DNA of 64,000 nt from CBDFKJ01 sp965248805 (GTDB taxonomy: Bacteria > Pseudomonadota > Alphaproteobacteria > UBA6615), in the NCBI GenBank assembly GCA_965248805.1, contig CBDFKJ010000009.1:1426001-1490000 (forward strand), in the 5' to 3' direction. The notes beneath the pieces were generated by a model, which saw only the letters and a list, made by a program, of their open reading frames with translations, was not told where the DNA came from and did no database searches. Positions 9,459 through 17,396 of this stretch are shown here, one piece after another. The position numbers and the translations under genes were made by a program. Numbering within the stretch: position 1 is the first letter of the stretch; the number at the start of each line of letters is the position of its first letter.

Positions 9459-9604
9459 CGGCGTCAGTTGCGCGGATTACCCGCGCCGGGTGGTTGCCCG
9501 TTTCGCGCCCCGGTTCATGATCTCACGATGATTCGAACCGCTACGCCCGCCTTTCGAATACCGCGCTGAGCCGCCCGCGCGGCGGCCAGCATACGGTCAG
9601 TCGA

Positions 9605-9695
9605 AGGGGAGTAGCTTAGCGGTAGAGCGGCGGGTTTATACCCCGTAGTGCCAGATAAGCGGCAGGCCGTGGGCTCGAAGCCCACTCCCCTACCA
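9605..9695 (+). tRNA. tRNA-like gene with long variable arm and anticodon UAU (atypical)
   Basis: Folding by eye gives acceptor AGGGGAG/CTCCCCT with A73 and an encoded CCA; U8-A9; D arm GCTT-AGCGGTA-GAGC; anticodon stem GCGGG/CCCGT with loop TTTATAC; a 22-base variable arm with stem TGCC/GGCA; T arm GTGGG-CTCGAAG-CCCAC. The anticodon reads UAU (Ile, AUA codons). Two oddities: long variable arms belong to Leu, Ser, Tyr and Sec tRNAs, not Ile; and the T stem and acceptor stem compete for one C, so the stacked helix is 11 rather than 12 pairs. T54 is also C. It may be a decayed tRNA or an unusual class such as the 8/4-9/3 allo-tRNAs. It is convergent with the gene ending at 9702. Confidence 0.55.
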
Positions 9696-9732
9696 GTCAG
9701 CCTAATCCAGGCGCGGCGATGTCGGTGCCTGG

Positions 9733-11186
9733 CAGCCCGGTGATGAAGTCGCGCTTTGATCAATCGGTTTCGGGGGCGACGATGATGATGATAACGAGCA
9801 TGGCTGGTTTGCCTTCGATGTTCGCCACGATGGCGATCGCCAGGGCAGCATCGAACTGAATAACGAACAAAAGGGTGCTCTTTGCACTCGCAGCCTCCCT
9901 CGGCGTGCCTGATCCGAACAGCGCGCGCATCAGAATGCCGAGATTGAACCCGGCGACATGGATCAGGTAGCGTTTGTGGACGTTCTCGCGCGCCCGCAGC
10001 AACGCGCGGCGCATGCCGCCACGGTCGAGGACATGGGCGAAGCTGCGCTCGACCATCTCACCGCGCCTGCGCATGGCGTTCCGCGCGACGCCGGACTTCA
10101 ATCGCGCCCGGTTGGCGTAGACAGCCTGACGTGCCGCCTGGTCGCCATGCCAGCGCAGATAGCCGTTGGCGGGCTCCGGCTCGGAGATCCGCGTTTTCCA
10201 GACGCCGCCGTCGAGGTCTTTCAGCCCCTCGCGTGAATGATAGCCCTTGTCGCCAACGAGACTGCAGGGCTCTGCCCGTGTTGGAGCCAGGCCGACCTCG
10301 GCGAGGTTGCGCGCGGCCGCCTCCAGCGTCCCAGGCAAAGTCGTCGTGTCGCCTTCATCGGCTGGATAGATCGGTGCCGCAACGATGACGCCGGTGTCGA
10401 GATCGACCGCGTGCTCGGGCTTGTAGGCCAGATGCGTGGTGCCGTCCTTCATCCGCGCGATCTTCGCATCAGGATCGGTCGGGCTCGTCCAATCCTTGTT
10501 CGAAAGCTTCTTGCCCTTCCGCCGGCGATCGAGCCGGACGAGGTCGTCGATCGTCGGCGTTTCGACGCCACTCTCCTTCGCCATTTGCGTCAGCATCTCG
10601 CGATAGGTCTCGCCGCTATCGCGCCGCACGATGGCTCGCAGGGCGGCGTTGGCTTCCATCGTCGAGCCGTCGACGCCGATCCGCTCGCCCTTCACCAGAC
10701 CGCGCGCGGCGACGAGAGCCAGAACCCAGTCGAAAACCTTTTCATGGACCTCGTGCGGCAGCCGGCCGCGCGTCTTCGACAACCAGGAATGATCGGGAAC
10801 CTTGTCCCGGTTCGCCAACCGCAGAAACGCGCGAAGCGACAGCGAATCCGAACAGCGCCAAGCGATGCCGCGCTCGCTGCCGATGCCCTCGAAATAGCCG
10901 ATCATGTGCATCCGGAAATAACGCCCCGGCGGCAGCGAAGGAGCCCCCATCCGAGGTGCGTAGTATGGCTTGCACGTCGCCTCCACGAAGCCGTCAAAGC
11001 CAGACTCGGTCAGCAACTCATGCAGCCGGTCGAAAAACGCGTGTCCAGGCGAACGCGGCATCTCCGCCCATGTCACCACGAGGTCACCCTGAACCTCGCT
11101 CTGTCGTCTCAATGCCATCGCACGACGCCCGTCTAAATCTCTATGTTCAGACAGAATCAGACACGCCGGACTTCGTCAACGGGCTG
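9733..11186 (-). mobile_element. IS1182-family element, copy 1, intact (1454 bp)
   Basis: Ends CAGCCCGGTGATGAAGTC and, inverted at the right, CAGCCCGTTGACGAAGTC. A direct 4-bp duplication CTGG flanks it (9729-9732 and 11187-11190). It carries a full-length transposase and interrupts a small membrane-protein gene, whose frame is restored on excision. Confidence 0.9.
9760..11118 (-). CDS. IS1182-family DDE transposase, full length
   Basis: 452 residues, usual size for the family. N-terminal DUF772-like domain (RMHMIGYFEGIGSERGIAWR). DDE catalytic core: Asp in RIGVDGSTMEANAALR, Asp in SLVGDKGYHSREGL, Glu in GEMVERSFAHVLDRGG. The C-terminus ends in an odd hydrophobic run AMLVIIIIVAPETD, also found in copy 2. 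No lesion is visible, so this is the likeliest active transposase in the window and could act on the defective copy at 25032-27388. Confidence 0.9.
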   Translation of the reverse strand: MALRRQSEVQGDLVVTWAEMPRSPGHAFFDRLHELLTESGFDGFVEATCKPYYAPRMGAPSLPPGRYFRMHMIGYFEGIGSERGIAWRCSDSLSLRAFLRLANRDKVPDHSWLSKTRGRLPHEVHEKVFDWVLALVAARGLVKGERIGVDGSTMEANAALRAIVRRDSGETYREMLTQMAKESGVETPTIDDLVRLDRRRKGKKLSNKDWTSPTDPDAKIARMKDGTTHLAYKPEHAVDLDTGVIVAAPIYPADEGDTTTLPGTLEAAARNLAEVGLAPTRAEPCSLVGDKGYHSREGLKDLDGGVWKTRISEPEPANGYLRWHGDQAARQAVYANRARLKSGVARNAMRRRGEMVERSFAHVLDRGGMRRALLRARENVHKRYLIHVAGFNLGILMRALFGSGTPREAASAKSTLLFVIQFDAALAIAIVANIEGKPAMLVIIIIVAPETD

Positions 11187-11387
11187 CTGGGCCGCGCCAA
11201 CGGTGACCGGTTCGGCCGCCGAAATCGGTTTCAGCGGCGCACCGTCCAAGAGCACGAGCGCGAAAATGAAGCACACCACCGGCAGCATCAAGAGCGCGAC
11301 CGAGGCCATCAACAAGTGATTGCGCTGCCCCCGACCCTGGGATGTTTGTCGGGGCCGGTCCAATCCGGCGGGCAAGTTTGTTGCGTG

Positions 11388-12480
11388 CCTATCCGGTTAA
11401 TTCGTACACCCACTACATGTAGGATGCTTCCACTCGCCGGAATATAGCTCGGCGTAGGTTGGAGCCTCGGCCTCTCCTGCGATTCCGAGCAATGAGCGGA
11501 AGGCGTTGAACGGGTAAAACCGCCTGTTGAAGCGGAACGTGAACTCATTGAGGTAGGCTTGTAGATGCTTTGCGCTCACGCCATGGTGGATGCCACTGAG
11601 CCAATTCTTCAGGTTGCTGAAGACGAGGTGGATGATCGGCATGAACTCTTCGGCCACCTCGGGGTCGCCGCATTCGGCAATGGCGTGGTGATCACAGCCG
11701 CGTGTCCGCAAGCTGCCATAGCCACTCCAATCGTCGGTGACGATCAGCGACCCCGGCATAACGGCGTTCTCGACGAAGCCACATAGCGAATCGGCGCTGC
11801 GGTCGGCAGCGACGGACAGCCGCACACGCCCGGCGTAGCGGCCATCCTTCCGCTTGTCCTGCGCGGTGCCGGGCTCCCTGTGGCTGACTTCGACGGCAGC
11901 AGCCACCAGCGTCTTGTGGTGAACGCCTCGGCCTTCACCACGCATCCGGCCTCCAACATAGGTTTCGTCCACCTCGACATGCTCTCCTGCCCTGGCACCG
12001 ATCCGATCCTGATCGGGCCGCACCATACCCGCGCGGAGCTTATGCAGGATGCCGAAGGCGGTTTCGTACCGCGTCAGCCCAAGCTGCCGCTGAAACTGCA
12101 CCGCCGACATGCCCGGCGTCTGGCTGGCGACCAGATAGGCGGCCCAAAACCACGTGCTCAAAGGCGTGTGGCTGCGCTCCATGACCGTGCCGACGGTCAA
12201 TCCCGTCTGGCGGCGGCAAGCGCGACAGGTCAGGACGCCAGGCCGCGTGGCGATGCGGAAAGGTTCACCCACGACGCCGCAGCGCGGGCAGGCGAACCCG
12301 TCACCCCAGCGAGCCCTTTCCAGGTAGGCGGCGCACGCCGCATCGTCGGAGAAAAGTCGCTGAAACTCGGGGAGGGATTGCGGGAAGGGCAGGTCGGTGC
12401 GGTCGAGAACGTCCATGACCCACTATCCGTTGTACGCACACAACCTATCCCTAGTGGGTGTATGCGTCAAGCGGATAGGG
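11388..12480 (-). mobile_element. IS1595-family element, copy 1
   Basis: Terminal inverted repeats of about 29 bases: CCTATCCGGTTAATTCG followed by TACACCCACTA on the left, and the inverted CCTATCCGCTTGACGCA followed by TACACCCACTA on the right. No matching 8-bp target duplication is visible, so flanking DNA has probably been lost. It lies between two gene fragments (small membrane protein and a monooxygenase-fold protein). Confidence 0.85.
11397..12416 (-). CDS. IS1595-family transposase
   Basis: 339 residues. The N-terminal zinc ribbon has CPRCGVVG and CRACRRQTG. The ISXO2-like catalytic domain follows, with Asp in HVEVDETYVGGRMRGEGRG, Asp in LIVTDDWSGYGSL and the late Asn/Lys cluster NLKNWLSGIHHGVSAKHLQA, then YLNEFTFRFNRR. 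Length and motif order are normal and no lesion is seen. Confidence 0.9.
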   Translation of the reverse strand: MDVLDRTDLPFPQSLPEFQRLFSDDAACAAYLERARWGDGFACPRCGVVGEPFRIATRPGVLTCRACRRQTGLTVGTVMERSHTPLSTWFWAAYLVASQTPGMSAVQFQRQLGLTRYETAFGILHKLRAGMVRPDQDRIGARAGEHVEVDETYVGGRMRGEGRGVHHKTLVAAAVEVSHREPGTAQDKRKDGRYAGRVRLSVAADRSADSLCGFVENAVMPGSLIVTDDWSGYGSLRTRGCDHHAIAECGDPEVAEEFMPIIHLVFSNLKNWLSGIHHGVSAKHLQAYLNEFTFRFNRRFYPFNAFRSLLGIAGEAEAPTYAELYSGEWKHPTCSGCTN

Positions 12481-12482
12481 AC

Positions 12483-12772
12483 GGTTCATTCGAACCGCCC
12501 ATTGGCACTGCAAGCCCGAGTGCCGGGCCGAAGCGGTGGAGACCTTCCGCGACCGGGCCGTGCCGATCCTGGGCCGGCAACCCGGTTTTCTGCGCGCGCA
12601 ACTGACCGGTGAAGCAGCGACACCCAAGCGCATCGCTGTTACGTACTGGGAAAATGAAGAGGCGCACCGAGTATTCGCAGCCAGCGCGGCGCTTGTGGAT
12701 ATCACGGCGCTATTTGCCCACATGTATATGTGGATGACGTGCAACCGCAGGCTTTTGCCTACCCGATCTTGA
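12483..12772 (+). pseudogene. C-terminal fragment of an antibiotic-biosynthesis-monooxygenase-fold protein
   Basis: The frame open from the IS1595 end reads CKPECRAEAVETFRDRAVPI, LGRQPGFLRAQLTGEA, then KRIAVTYWENEEAHRVFAAS. That is the ABM ferredoxin-like fold pattern (ETFRDR-PIL--QPGF, later W-s-EA--F). The N-terminal strand and any start are missing, evidently removed with the IS1595 insertion. A GTG at 12536 is inside the domain and unlikely to be the real start. Confidence 0.5.
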
Positions 12773-13149
12773 GCGAATATCCAGTCACCGCAGCGCAGGA
12801 TGCATAGGTCGCTCGCGTTAACTTGATCTCACGTGACAATGCTGTGTTTTGCCTTGTGTCCGGGCGACTTTCACTCTGAACGGCAATTGCACCTCCAATA
12901 ATCGCGGGCGGCTACCCTAATGCCCGCGGTGCTTGGCTTCACCTCCGCATAAGCCAGCCTTGGAGGCAGCAGTATGGGTGGGGCAATGCCCCGTCCCGCC
13001 CGCTATGAGACCGCCGGGCCGGTCTACGGCCTTCCCCCGCAGGCTGACGGCCCTGCCGATAGCCGGTCCGGCCGATAGCCGGTCCGGCGGATTTTCAGAA
13101 CGACCTGGCGGAATAATCAGAGCGCGTTCGGGACGAGGTTGTCTCGAAA
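12773..13149. other. Intergenic region downstream of thyX
   Basis: No credible gene. The stretch 12940-13050 is very GC-rich with imperfect inverted repeats, including GGGGCAATGCCCC near 12982-12995, and ends in the 16-bp tandem repeat at 13056-13087. One of the hairpins may end thyX transcription, but no T-run is present. Confidence 0.4.
13056..13087. repeat. Perfect 16-bp tandem duplication
   Basis: CCGATAGCCGGTCCGG occurs twice in direct succession. Each unit contains the partly palindromic CCGGTCCGG. Role unknown. Confidence 0.9.
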
Positions 13150-14121
13150 CTACGCGTCGCGGCCGAGCAACGCCATCAGCTCGCGCCATTCGCGTGGGCT
13201 TAGGTCGGTATCGGCTTGCTTCAATTCGTCGCCGGCGAGGAGACGCCGCACGGCATCGAGCGCCGCCCGTGACAAGTGGGCGCCGTGCAGAACGTAGTCC
13301 TCGAACGCCTCATAGGCCAGCGGCACCCATCGACGCACGGTGTCGAGCATAACATCGGCGTAGGCGCGGATCTCATACTGGGCGTGCGGGTCAGCCCGCA
13401 ACGACAGGAAGTGGAGCAGGTTGAAAAGGTCGATCTTCCAATACCATTGCGTATAGACGTTGAGCGTCAGGTTCATTCGCGCCAGCTCCCGGGCCAGGCC
13501 TTTGCGGTTTGGGTCGACGACGCTTCCATCAATGCGCTCATTCAACATCTCTTCGTAATGTCTGAAGGTTGTCGCGGAATCCTCGCGTAAAATAGAAAGG
13601 ACGCGCTTGGCATCGGCGGAACTGAGCGAGGCCTCGCGCCCCTGACGGTTGGCAATCGATTGTGCCGCCAGGTGCGCCGCGTCCGGAATGTAGAATTCAT
13701 CCTCCATGATCGAGTAGCGCGCAGAGTACTCGTTCACGTTGGCGGTGCGGTGACGGATCCACTGGCGGGCGACGAAGATGGGCAGCTTGACGTGAAATTT
13801 GATCTCACACATTTCGAACGGCGTCGTGTGCCGGTGGCGCATCAGATAGCGGATCAGACCGCGGTCCTGGCTCACCTGACGCGTACCCTTGCCGTAGGAG
13901 ACGCGCGCAGCCTGCACGATCGCCGCATCGTCGCCCATGTAGTCGACGACCCGGACAAAGCCATGGTCGAGGACCGGCAGTGGCTCATAGAGCACTTCTT
14001 CCAGCGCCTCGACGGTAGCGCGCCGCGTCCGACTGGACTCGGATCGGAGCTGATCAATTTCAGCCTGGGGGTCAGCTGCCGGTGACGCCGGGTCTGCTTT
14101 ACGGGCGTCGTTTGCGGTCAT
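13150..14121 (-). CDS. thyX: FAD-dependent thymidylate synthase ThyX
   Basis: 323 residues. It methylates dUMP to dTMP using methylene-tetrahydrofolate, with NADPH and FAD, in place of ThyA. The signature RHRTANVNEYSARY is at residues 123-136, matching the ThyX motif RHRxxSxxxxSxR(Y) with Thr-Ala for the usual variation. Other family blocks are VSYGKGTRQVSQDRGLIRYL with RHRHTTPFE, and YTQWYWKIDLFNLLHFLSLR. The 30-residue Asp/Ala/Ser-rich N-terminus is variable. It is divergent from ssrA. Confidence 0.95.
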   Translation of the reverse strand: MTANDARKADPASPAADPQAEIDQLRSESSRTRRATVEALEEVLYEPLPVLDHGFVRVVDYMGDDAAIVQAARVSYGKGTRQVSQDRGLIRYLMRHRHTTPFEMCEIKFHVKLPIFVARQWIRHRTANVNEYSARYSIMEDEFYIPDAAHLAAQSIANRQGREASLSSADAKRVLSILREDSATTFRHYEEMLNERIDGSVVDPNRKGLARELARMNLTLNVYTQWYWKIDLFNLLHFLSLRADPHAQYEIRAYADVMLDTVRRWVPLAYEAFEDYVLHGAHLSRAALDAVRRLLAGDELKQADTDLSPREWRELMALLGRDA

Positions 14122-14328
14122 CGTGCGCCGATCGCGCGTGCGGCCAGAGGGCTGGGGGCGTGACTTGCGCAGCTCTTTTGACCCAAATTCACAGCGGGGG
14201 ATAACTTAACGAGAATCGCGGGCGCACATCTGCCGAATGTGGACATGAGGCCAACAGCCTGTGGATAACGTCAAAACCCAGCATCACCCGCGCCGCCCGA
14301 ACCTGAATAACCGTGTGGATCCAGCCTT

Positions 14329-14360
14329 TAATCGGGCGCCCGATTCGCCTACATTATAAG
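14329..14360 (+). promoter_or_regulatory. Candidate ssrA promoter
   Basis: An AT-rich ACATTATAAG at 14351-14360 stands out in GC-rich DNA about 30-40 bases before the first ssrA domain and could be a -10 region; the matching -35 is weak. A second possible pair, TTGACC at about 14178 with TAACTT 18 bases on, lies further upstream. Confidence 0.3.
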
Positions 14361-14384
14361 GCGTCGGGTTTTCCCGACTATGGC

Positions 14385-14655
14385 GATAAACGGCTGGTGA
14401 AATAAGCGCAGCGGACCCGGGGGCAGTACCCGGCGCCTCCACCATTTGCGACACAGCGGAGCGGTCTACGAATGGGGGCGAAACAGGATCGACGCGCGTG
14501 TAAAGGCCAGTTTTTTGCTCGGCATGGTACCGCCGTTATCGGGCTAATCTATAGACGCCAACGACAATCATCGTATGGCACTCGCTGCCTAATCAATAGG
14601 CAAGCGCGGCCCGGGGGGCGCCGGGCAACAGAAGCCCCCCAACGCCTGATACCGG
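14385..14655 (+). ncRNA. ssrA: tmRNA, circularly permuted two-piece form
   Basis: The acceptor piece comes first: T arm CCGGG-GGCAGTA-CCCGG then CGCCTCC-ACCA ending at 14444. The coding piece starts at 14474 with GGGGGCGAAACAGGATCGAC. Its first seven bases GGGGGCG pair with CGCCTCC of the acceptor piece, as required after removal of the spacer 14445-14473. The tag frame at 14557-14592 codes ANDNHRMALAA and a TAA stop. This permuted layout is the alphaproteobacterial form. Outer ends (about 14385 and 14655) are estimated. tmRNA rescues stalled ribosomes and marks the products for ClpXP. Confidence 0.92.
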
Positions 14656-14706
14656 CCCCGTGCGCCTCCGCGCGCGGGGCTCACCGACCGGAGTAGGAGA
14701 GCGGGT

Positions 14707-15156
14707 ATGGCCGAGGACGAGCTGCGCTACGACGTCATGGTCGAGACCGCCCTGCGCGGTGTCGTCCGCCAGGCGGTGAGCCTGGCGGCCGAGCGCGGCC
14801 TGCCCGGCGACCACCATTTCTACATCAGATTTCGCACCAAGGCGCCCGATGTGACCATCGCGCAGCGACTGCGCCAGCAGCACCCGGACGAAATGACCAT
14901 AGTCCTACAGCACCAGTATTGGGACCTGGCGGTGCACGGCGACGCCTTCACCGTCTCGCTCAGTTTCGGCGGCAAGCGCGAGCGCCTGGTCATACCGTTC
15001 GCGGCCGTCACCGCCTTCGTCGATCCATCGGTGAATTTCGGGCTGCCGTTCAAGCCGACCGGCACGCAGGCGAACACGTCGCCCGCGGCCGCTGAGGAGC
15101 CCGAGAAACCGACCGGGGGCGAGATCGTTCGGCTCGACAAATTCCGCCGCAACTGA
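14707..15156 (+). CDS. sspB: SspB, ClpXP adaptor for ssrA-tagged proteins
   Basis: 149 residues. The SspB core spans residues 5-115, with HFYIRFRTKAPDVTIAQRLR, QHPDEMTIVLQHQYWDLAVH and LSFGGKRERLVIPF, followed by a flexible Ala/Pro linker and a C-terminal GGEIVRLDKFRRN tail. The tail is the ClpX-docking element in the family (hydrophobic-basic end). It sits directly after ssrA, so tag producer and tag-delivery adaptor are adjacent. Starts at ATG 14707 after a GGAGTAGGAGAG ribosome site. Confidence 0.93.
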   Translation: MAEDELRYDVMVETALRGVVRQAVSLAAERGLPGDHHFYIRFRTKAPDVTIAQRLRQQHPDEMTIVLQHQYWDLAVHGDAFTVSLSFGGKRERLVIPFAAVTAFVDPSVNFGLPFKPTGTQANTSPAAAEEPEKPTGGEIVRLDKFRRN

Positions 15157-15182
15157 CGCGCCCGGTCGCGAAGAACGGGCGG

Positions 15183-15554
15183 ATGCCCGCATCCCCGCAA
15201 GATACCTTCGTCGAGCATGTGTTGGACAGTCTGGCGCCGCTCGGGCCGGTGGCTGCACGTCGAATGTTTGGCGGTCACGGCGTTTATGCCGGCGATTTGA
15301 TGTTCGCGATCATCGCCAACGACATGCTTTACTTGAAGGTGGACGACGACATCCGCGCGGACTTCGAGGCCGCCGGCGCGGGCCCTTTCACCTATCAGAG
15401 CAAGGGCAAGACCGCCGCCATGTCCTACTACGACACGCCGGCCGACGCGCTTGACGATCCGGAGCGCTTGATCGAATGGGCGCGCTTGGCGCTCGGCGCA
15501 GCACAGCGTGCTCGCAGCGCCCGCCCGAAGCCCCGGAAACGGACATCCCACTGA
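15183..15554 (+). CDS. TfoX N-terminal-domain protein
   Basis: 123 residues. The TfoX-N fold is recognisable: VAARRMFGGHGVYAGDLMFA, YLKVDDDIRADFEAAGAGPF and MSYYDTPADALDDPERLIEW. It lacks the TfoX C-terminal domain. The C-terminus is a basic Arg/Pro/Lys tail. Stand-alone TfoX-N proteins are common in alphaproteobacteria and have no firm role; regulation of competence is known only for the two-domain form. It lies 26 bases after sspB and is probably co-transcribed. Confidence 0.8.
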   Translation: MPASPQDTFVEHVLDSLAPLGPVAARRMFGGHGVYAGDLMFAIIANDMLYLKVDDDIRADFEAAGAGPFTYQSKGKTAAMSYYDTPADALDDPERLIEWARLALGAAQRARSARPKPRKRTSH

Positions 15555-15668
15555 CCGTGGCGCACGCCAAACTCGTGGCAGTCGGCGCTCGCGACGTCCT
15601 GGGTTGCGCCCTGCCAAGCCGACCTATATAGCGCCTCACAGGCAGCGTCAGGGAGTGCTGACAGACTG

Positions 15669-17072
15669 ATGTCCGCGTCCAAGGAGACACGAACCGAGTC
15701 GGATGCCATGGGCGCCGTGGAGGTGCCCTCCGCCGCCTTCTGGGGCGCCCAGACCCAGCGCAGCCTGATCAATTTCCCCATTGGTAACGAGCGGATGCCG
15801 ACGCCGTTGGTGCGCGCATTCGGGATCCAGAAGTGCGCGGCTGCCCAGGCCAACCTGGAACTCGGCGCGCTGGCACCGGATCTGGCCGAGGCGATTATGC
15901 GCGCCGCGCAGGAAGTCGTCGATGGGCGCTGGGATTCACAGTTCCCGCTCGTGGTATGGCAGACCGGCTCCGGTACTCAGACAAACATGAACGCTAACGA
16001 AGTGATCGCCAACCGCGCCAACCAGACTCTTGGCGCGCCGCTGGGGTCCAAGGCGCCGGTCCACCCCAACGATCACGTCAATTGCGGCCAGTCGTCGAAC
16101 GATTCCTTTCCAACCGCGATGCACATTGCGGCGGTGATGGAGGCGGAGACGCGCCTGCTACCTGGGCTGCGCCGCCTGCACGAGGCACTCGCCGCGCACG
16201 CCGAGGCCCATGTGGACCTGGTCAAGATCGGCCGCACGCATCTGCAGGACGCGACGCCGCTGACCCTGGGGCAGGAATTTGCCGGCTACGCCGCCCAGAT
16301 GAAGAGCGCCATCGCCGGCGTCGAGGCCGCGCTGCCGGCACTGTACGAACTGGCGCAAGGCGGCACCGCAGTCGGCACCGGCCTCAATGCCGCGGCCGGC
16401 TTCGCGGCGCTGTTCGCGAAGAAGGTGGCGAAGCTGACCGGCAAACCGTTCGTTACCATGCCCAACAAGTTCGCCGGCATGGCCGCGCACGATGCATTGG
16501 TGGCCGCTTCAGGCGCCCTCAACGTGGTCGCCGTGGCGGTGATGAAGATTGCCAACGACATCCGGCTGCTGGGATCGGGCCCGCGCTGCGGCATCGGCGA
16601 GTTGCGCCTGCCCGCCAATGAGCCGGGCTCGTCGATCATGCCGGGCAAGGTCAACCCAACGCAGGCCGAGGCGCTGACGATGGTCGCGGCGCAGGTGATG
16701 GGAAATCACGTAACCGTGACGATCGCAGGCAGCAGCGGCCACCTCGAGCTTAACGTTTTCAAGCCGGTCATCATTCACAATGTGCTGCAATCGGCGGCGC
16801 TGCTGGGCGACGCTGCGCGCAGCTTCGCCGATAGCTGTGTCGCCGATATCGAGCCGGACCGGGAGCGGATCGATCAACTGATGCGCAATTCCTTGATGCT
16901 GGTCACGGCGCTCAACCCGCGGATCGGCTATGACGCAGCGGCGAGCGTGGCGAAGAAGGCCTACGCCGAAGGGTCGTCGTTGAAGGACGCTGCCGTGGCA
17001 CTCGGCTTGGTTAGCGTGCAGCAGTTTGATGAGTGGGTGCGGCCCGAGGAGATGGTCGGGTCGAGCAAGTAG
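15669..17072 (+). CDS. fumC: Fumarate hydratase class II
   Basis: 467 residues, normal length. It catalyses fumarate to L-malate in the TCA cycle, as an iron-free tetramer in the cytoplasm. Family blocks: VWQTGSGTQTNMNANEVIAN, HPNDHVNCGQSSNDSFPTAM (substrate site), IGRTHLQDATPLTLGQEF and the superfamily signature GSSIMPGKVN at residues 320-329. The start at 15669 gives the usual short N-terminus. Independent of its neighbours in function. Confidence 0.97.
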   Translation: MSASKETRTESDAMGAVEVPSAAFWGAQTQRSLINFPIGNERMPTPLVRAFGIQKCAAAQANLELGALAPDLAEAIMRAAQEVVDGRWDSQFPLVVWQTGSGTQTNMNANEVIANRANQTLGAPLGSKAPVHPNDHVNCGQSSNDSFPTAMHIAAVMEAETRLLPGLRRLHEALAAHAEAHVDLVKIGRTHLQDATPLTLGQEFAGYAAQMKSAIAGVEAALPALYELAQGGTAVGTGLNAAAGFAALFAKKVAKLTGKPFVTMPNKFAGMAAHDALVAASGALNVVAVAVMKIANDIRLLGSGPRCGIGELRLPANEPGSSIMPGKVNPTQAEALTMVAAQVMGNHVTVTIAGSSGHLELNVFKPVIIHNVLQSAALLGDAARSFADSCVADIEPDRERIDQLMRNSLMLVTALNPRIGYDAAASVAKKAYAEGSSLKDAAVALGLVSVQQFDEWVRPEEMVGSSK

Positions 17073-17098
17073 CAATTGTAAGATCGAAAGGGAATTCA

Positions 17099-17365
17099 GT
17101 GAATCCAAACAGCAAGAAGCGATCGGTAGTTGTGGCCGGACATCGCACGAGCGTCTCGCTCGAGCCGGTATTCTGGACGGAATTGCGTAGTATCGCCGAG
17201 CAACAACGCCTCTCGGTTAACGACTTGGTCACGCGTATCGATCGCAACCGCTCGGGAAGCTTGTCCAGCGCCATTCGCGTGTTTGTTCTGGAGCACCTGC
17301 GCAATCGAGAGCGACAGTCGAGCGCCGTTCAACCTGCAATGGCTTACGCGCCGCCAGCCGAGTAA
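17099..17365 (+). CDS. Small ribbon-helix-helix domain protein
   Basis: From GTG 17099, preceded by AAAGGGAA, the frame codes 88 residues. HRTSVSLEPVFWTELRSIAE is the beta strand and first helix, then QQRLSVNDLVTRIDRNRSG and LSSAIRVFVLEHLRNRERQS make the second helix and extension. This matches the RHH_4 family, common in alphaproteobacteria and presumed to bind DNA as dimers. It follows fumC by 27 bases and converges with the AsmA gene 31 bases away. Confidence 0.75.
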   Translation: MNPNSKKRSVVVAGHRTSVSLEPVFWTELRSIAEQQRLSVNDLVTRIDRNRSGSLSSAIRVFVLEHLRNRERQSSAVQPAMAYAPPAE

Positions 17366-17396
17366 TACAGTCTGACCCTGCGGCGGAGCCGCGCGC

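Larger units (their letters stand above)
9702..11375 (-). pseudogene. Small membrane protein gene split by IS1182 and capped by IS1595
   Basis: The 5' part (11375 down to 11187) codes one hydrophobic helix, MASVALLMLPVVCFIFALVL, followed by LDGAPLKPISAAEPVTVGAA. Removing the IS1182 element and one CTGG joins this in frame to QAPTSPRLD and a stop at 9702-9704. Upstream, the left end of the IS1595 element (11388) lies a few codons before the first possible start (TTG 11375; ATG 11309 is the better start), so the native 5' end or promoter may be lost. Function unknown; one membrane anchor is all that is visible. Confidence 0.5.

Noticed and set aside
12930..13060. GC-rich imperfect hairpin considered as 6S RNA or a riboswitch
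   Set aside because: The long-hairpin shape is suggestive, but I found no conserved 6S bubble, no riboswitch core, and no expected neighbour gene.
13056..13087. Tandem repeat considered as the start of a CRISPR array
   Set aside because: The two units are contiguous with no spacer, and no cas gene is in the window. No CRISPR array was seen anywhere in the 64 kb.
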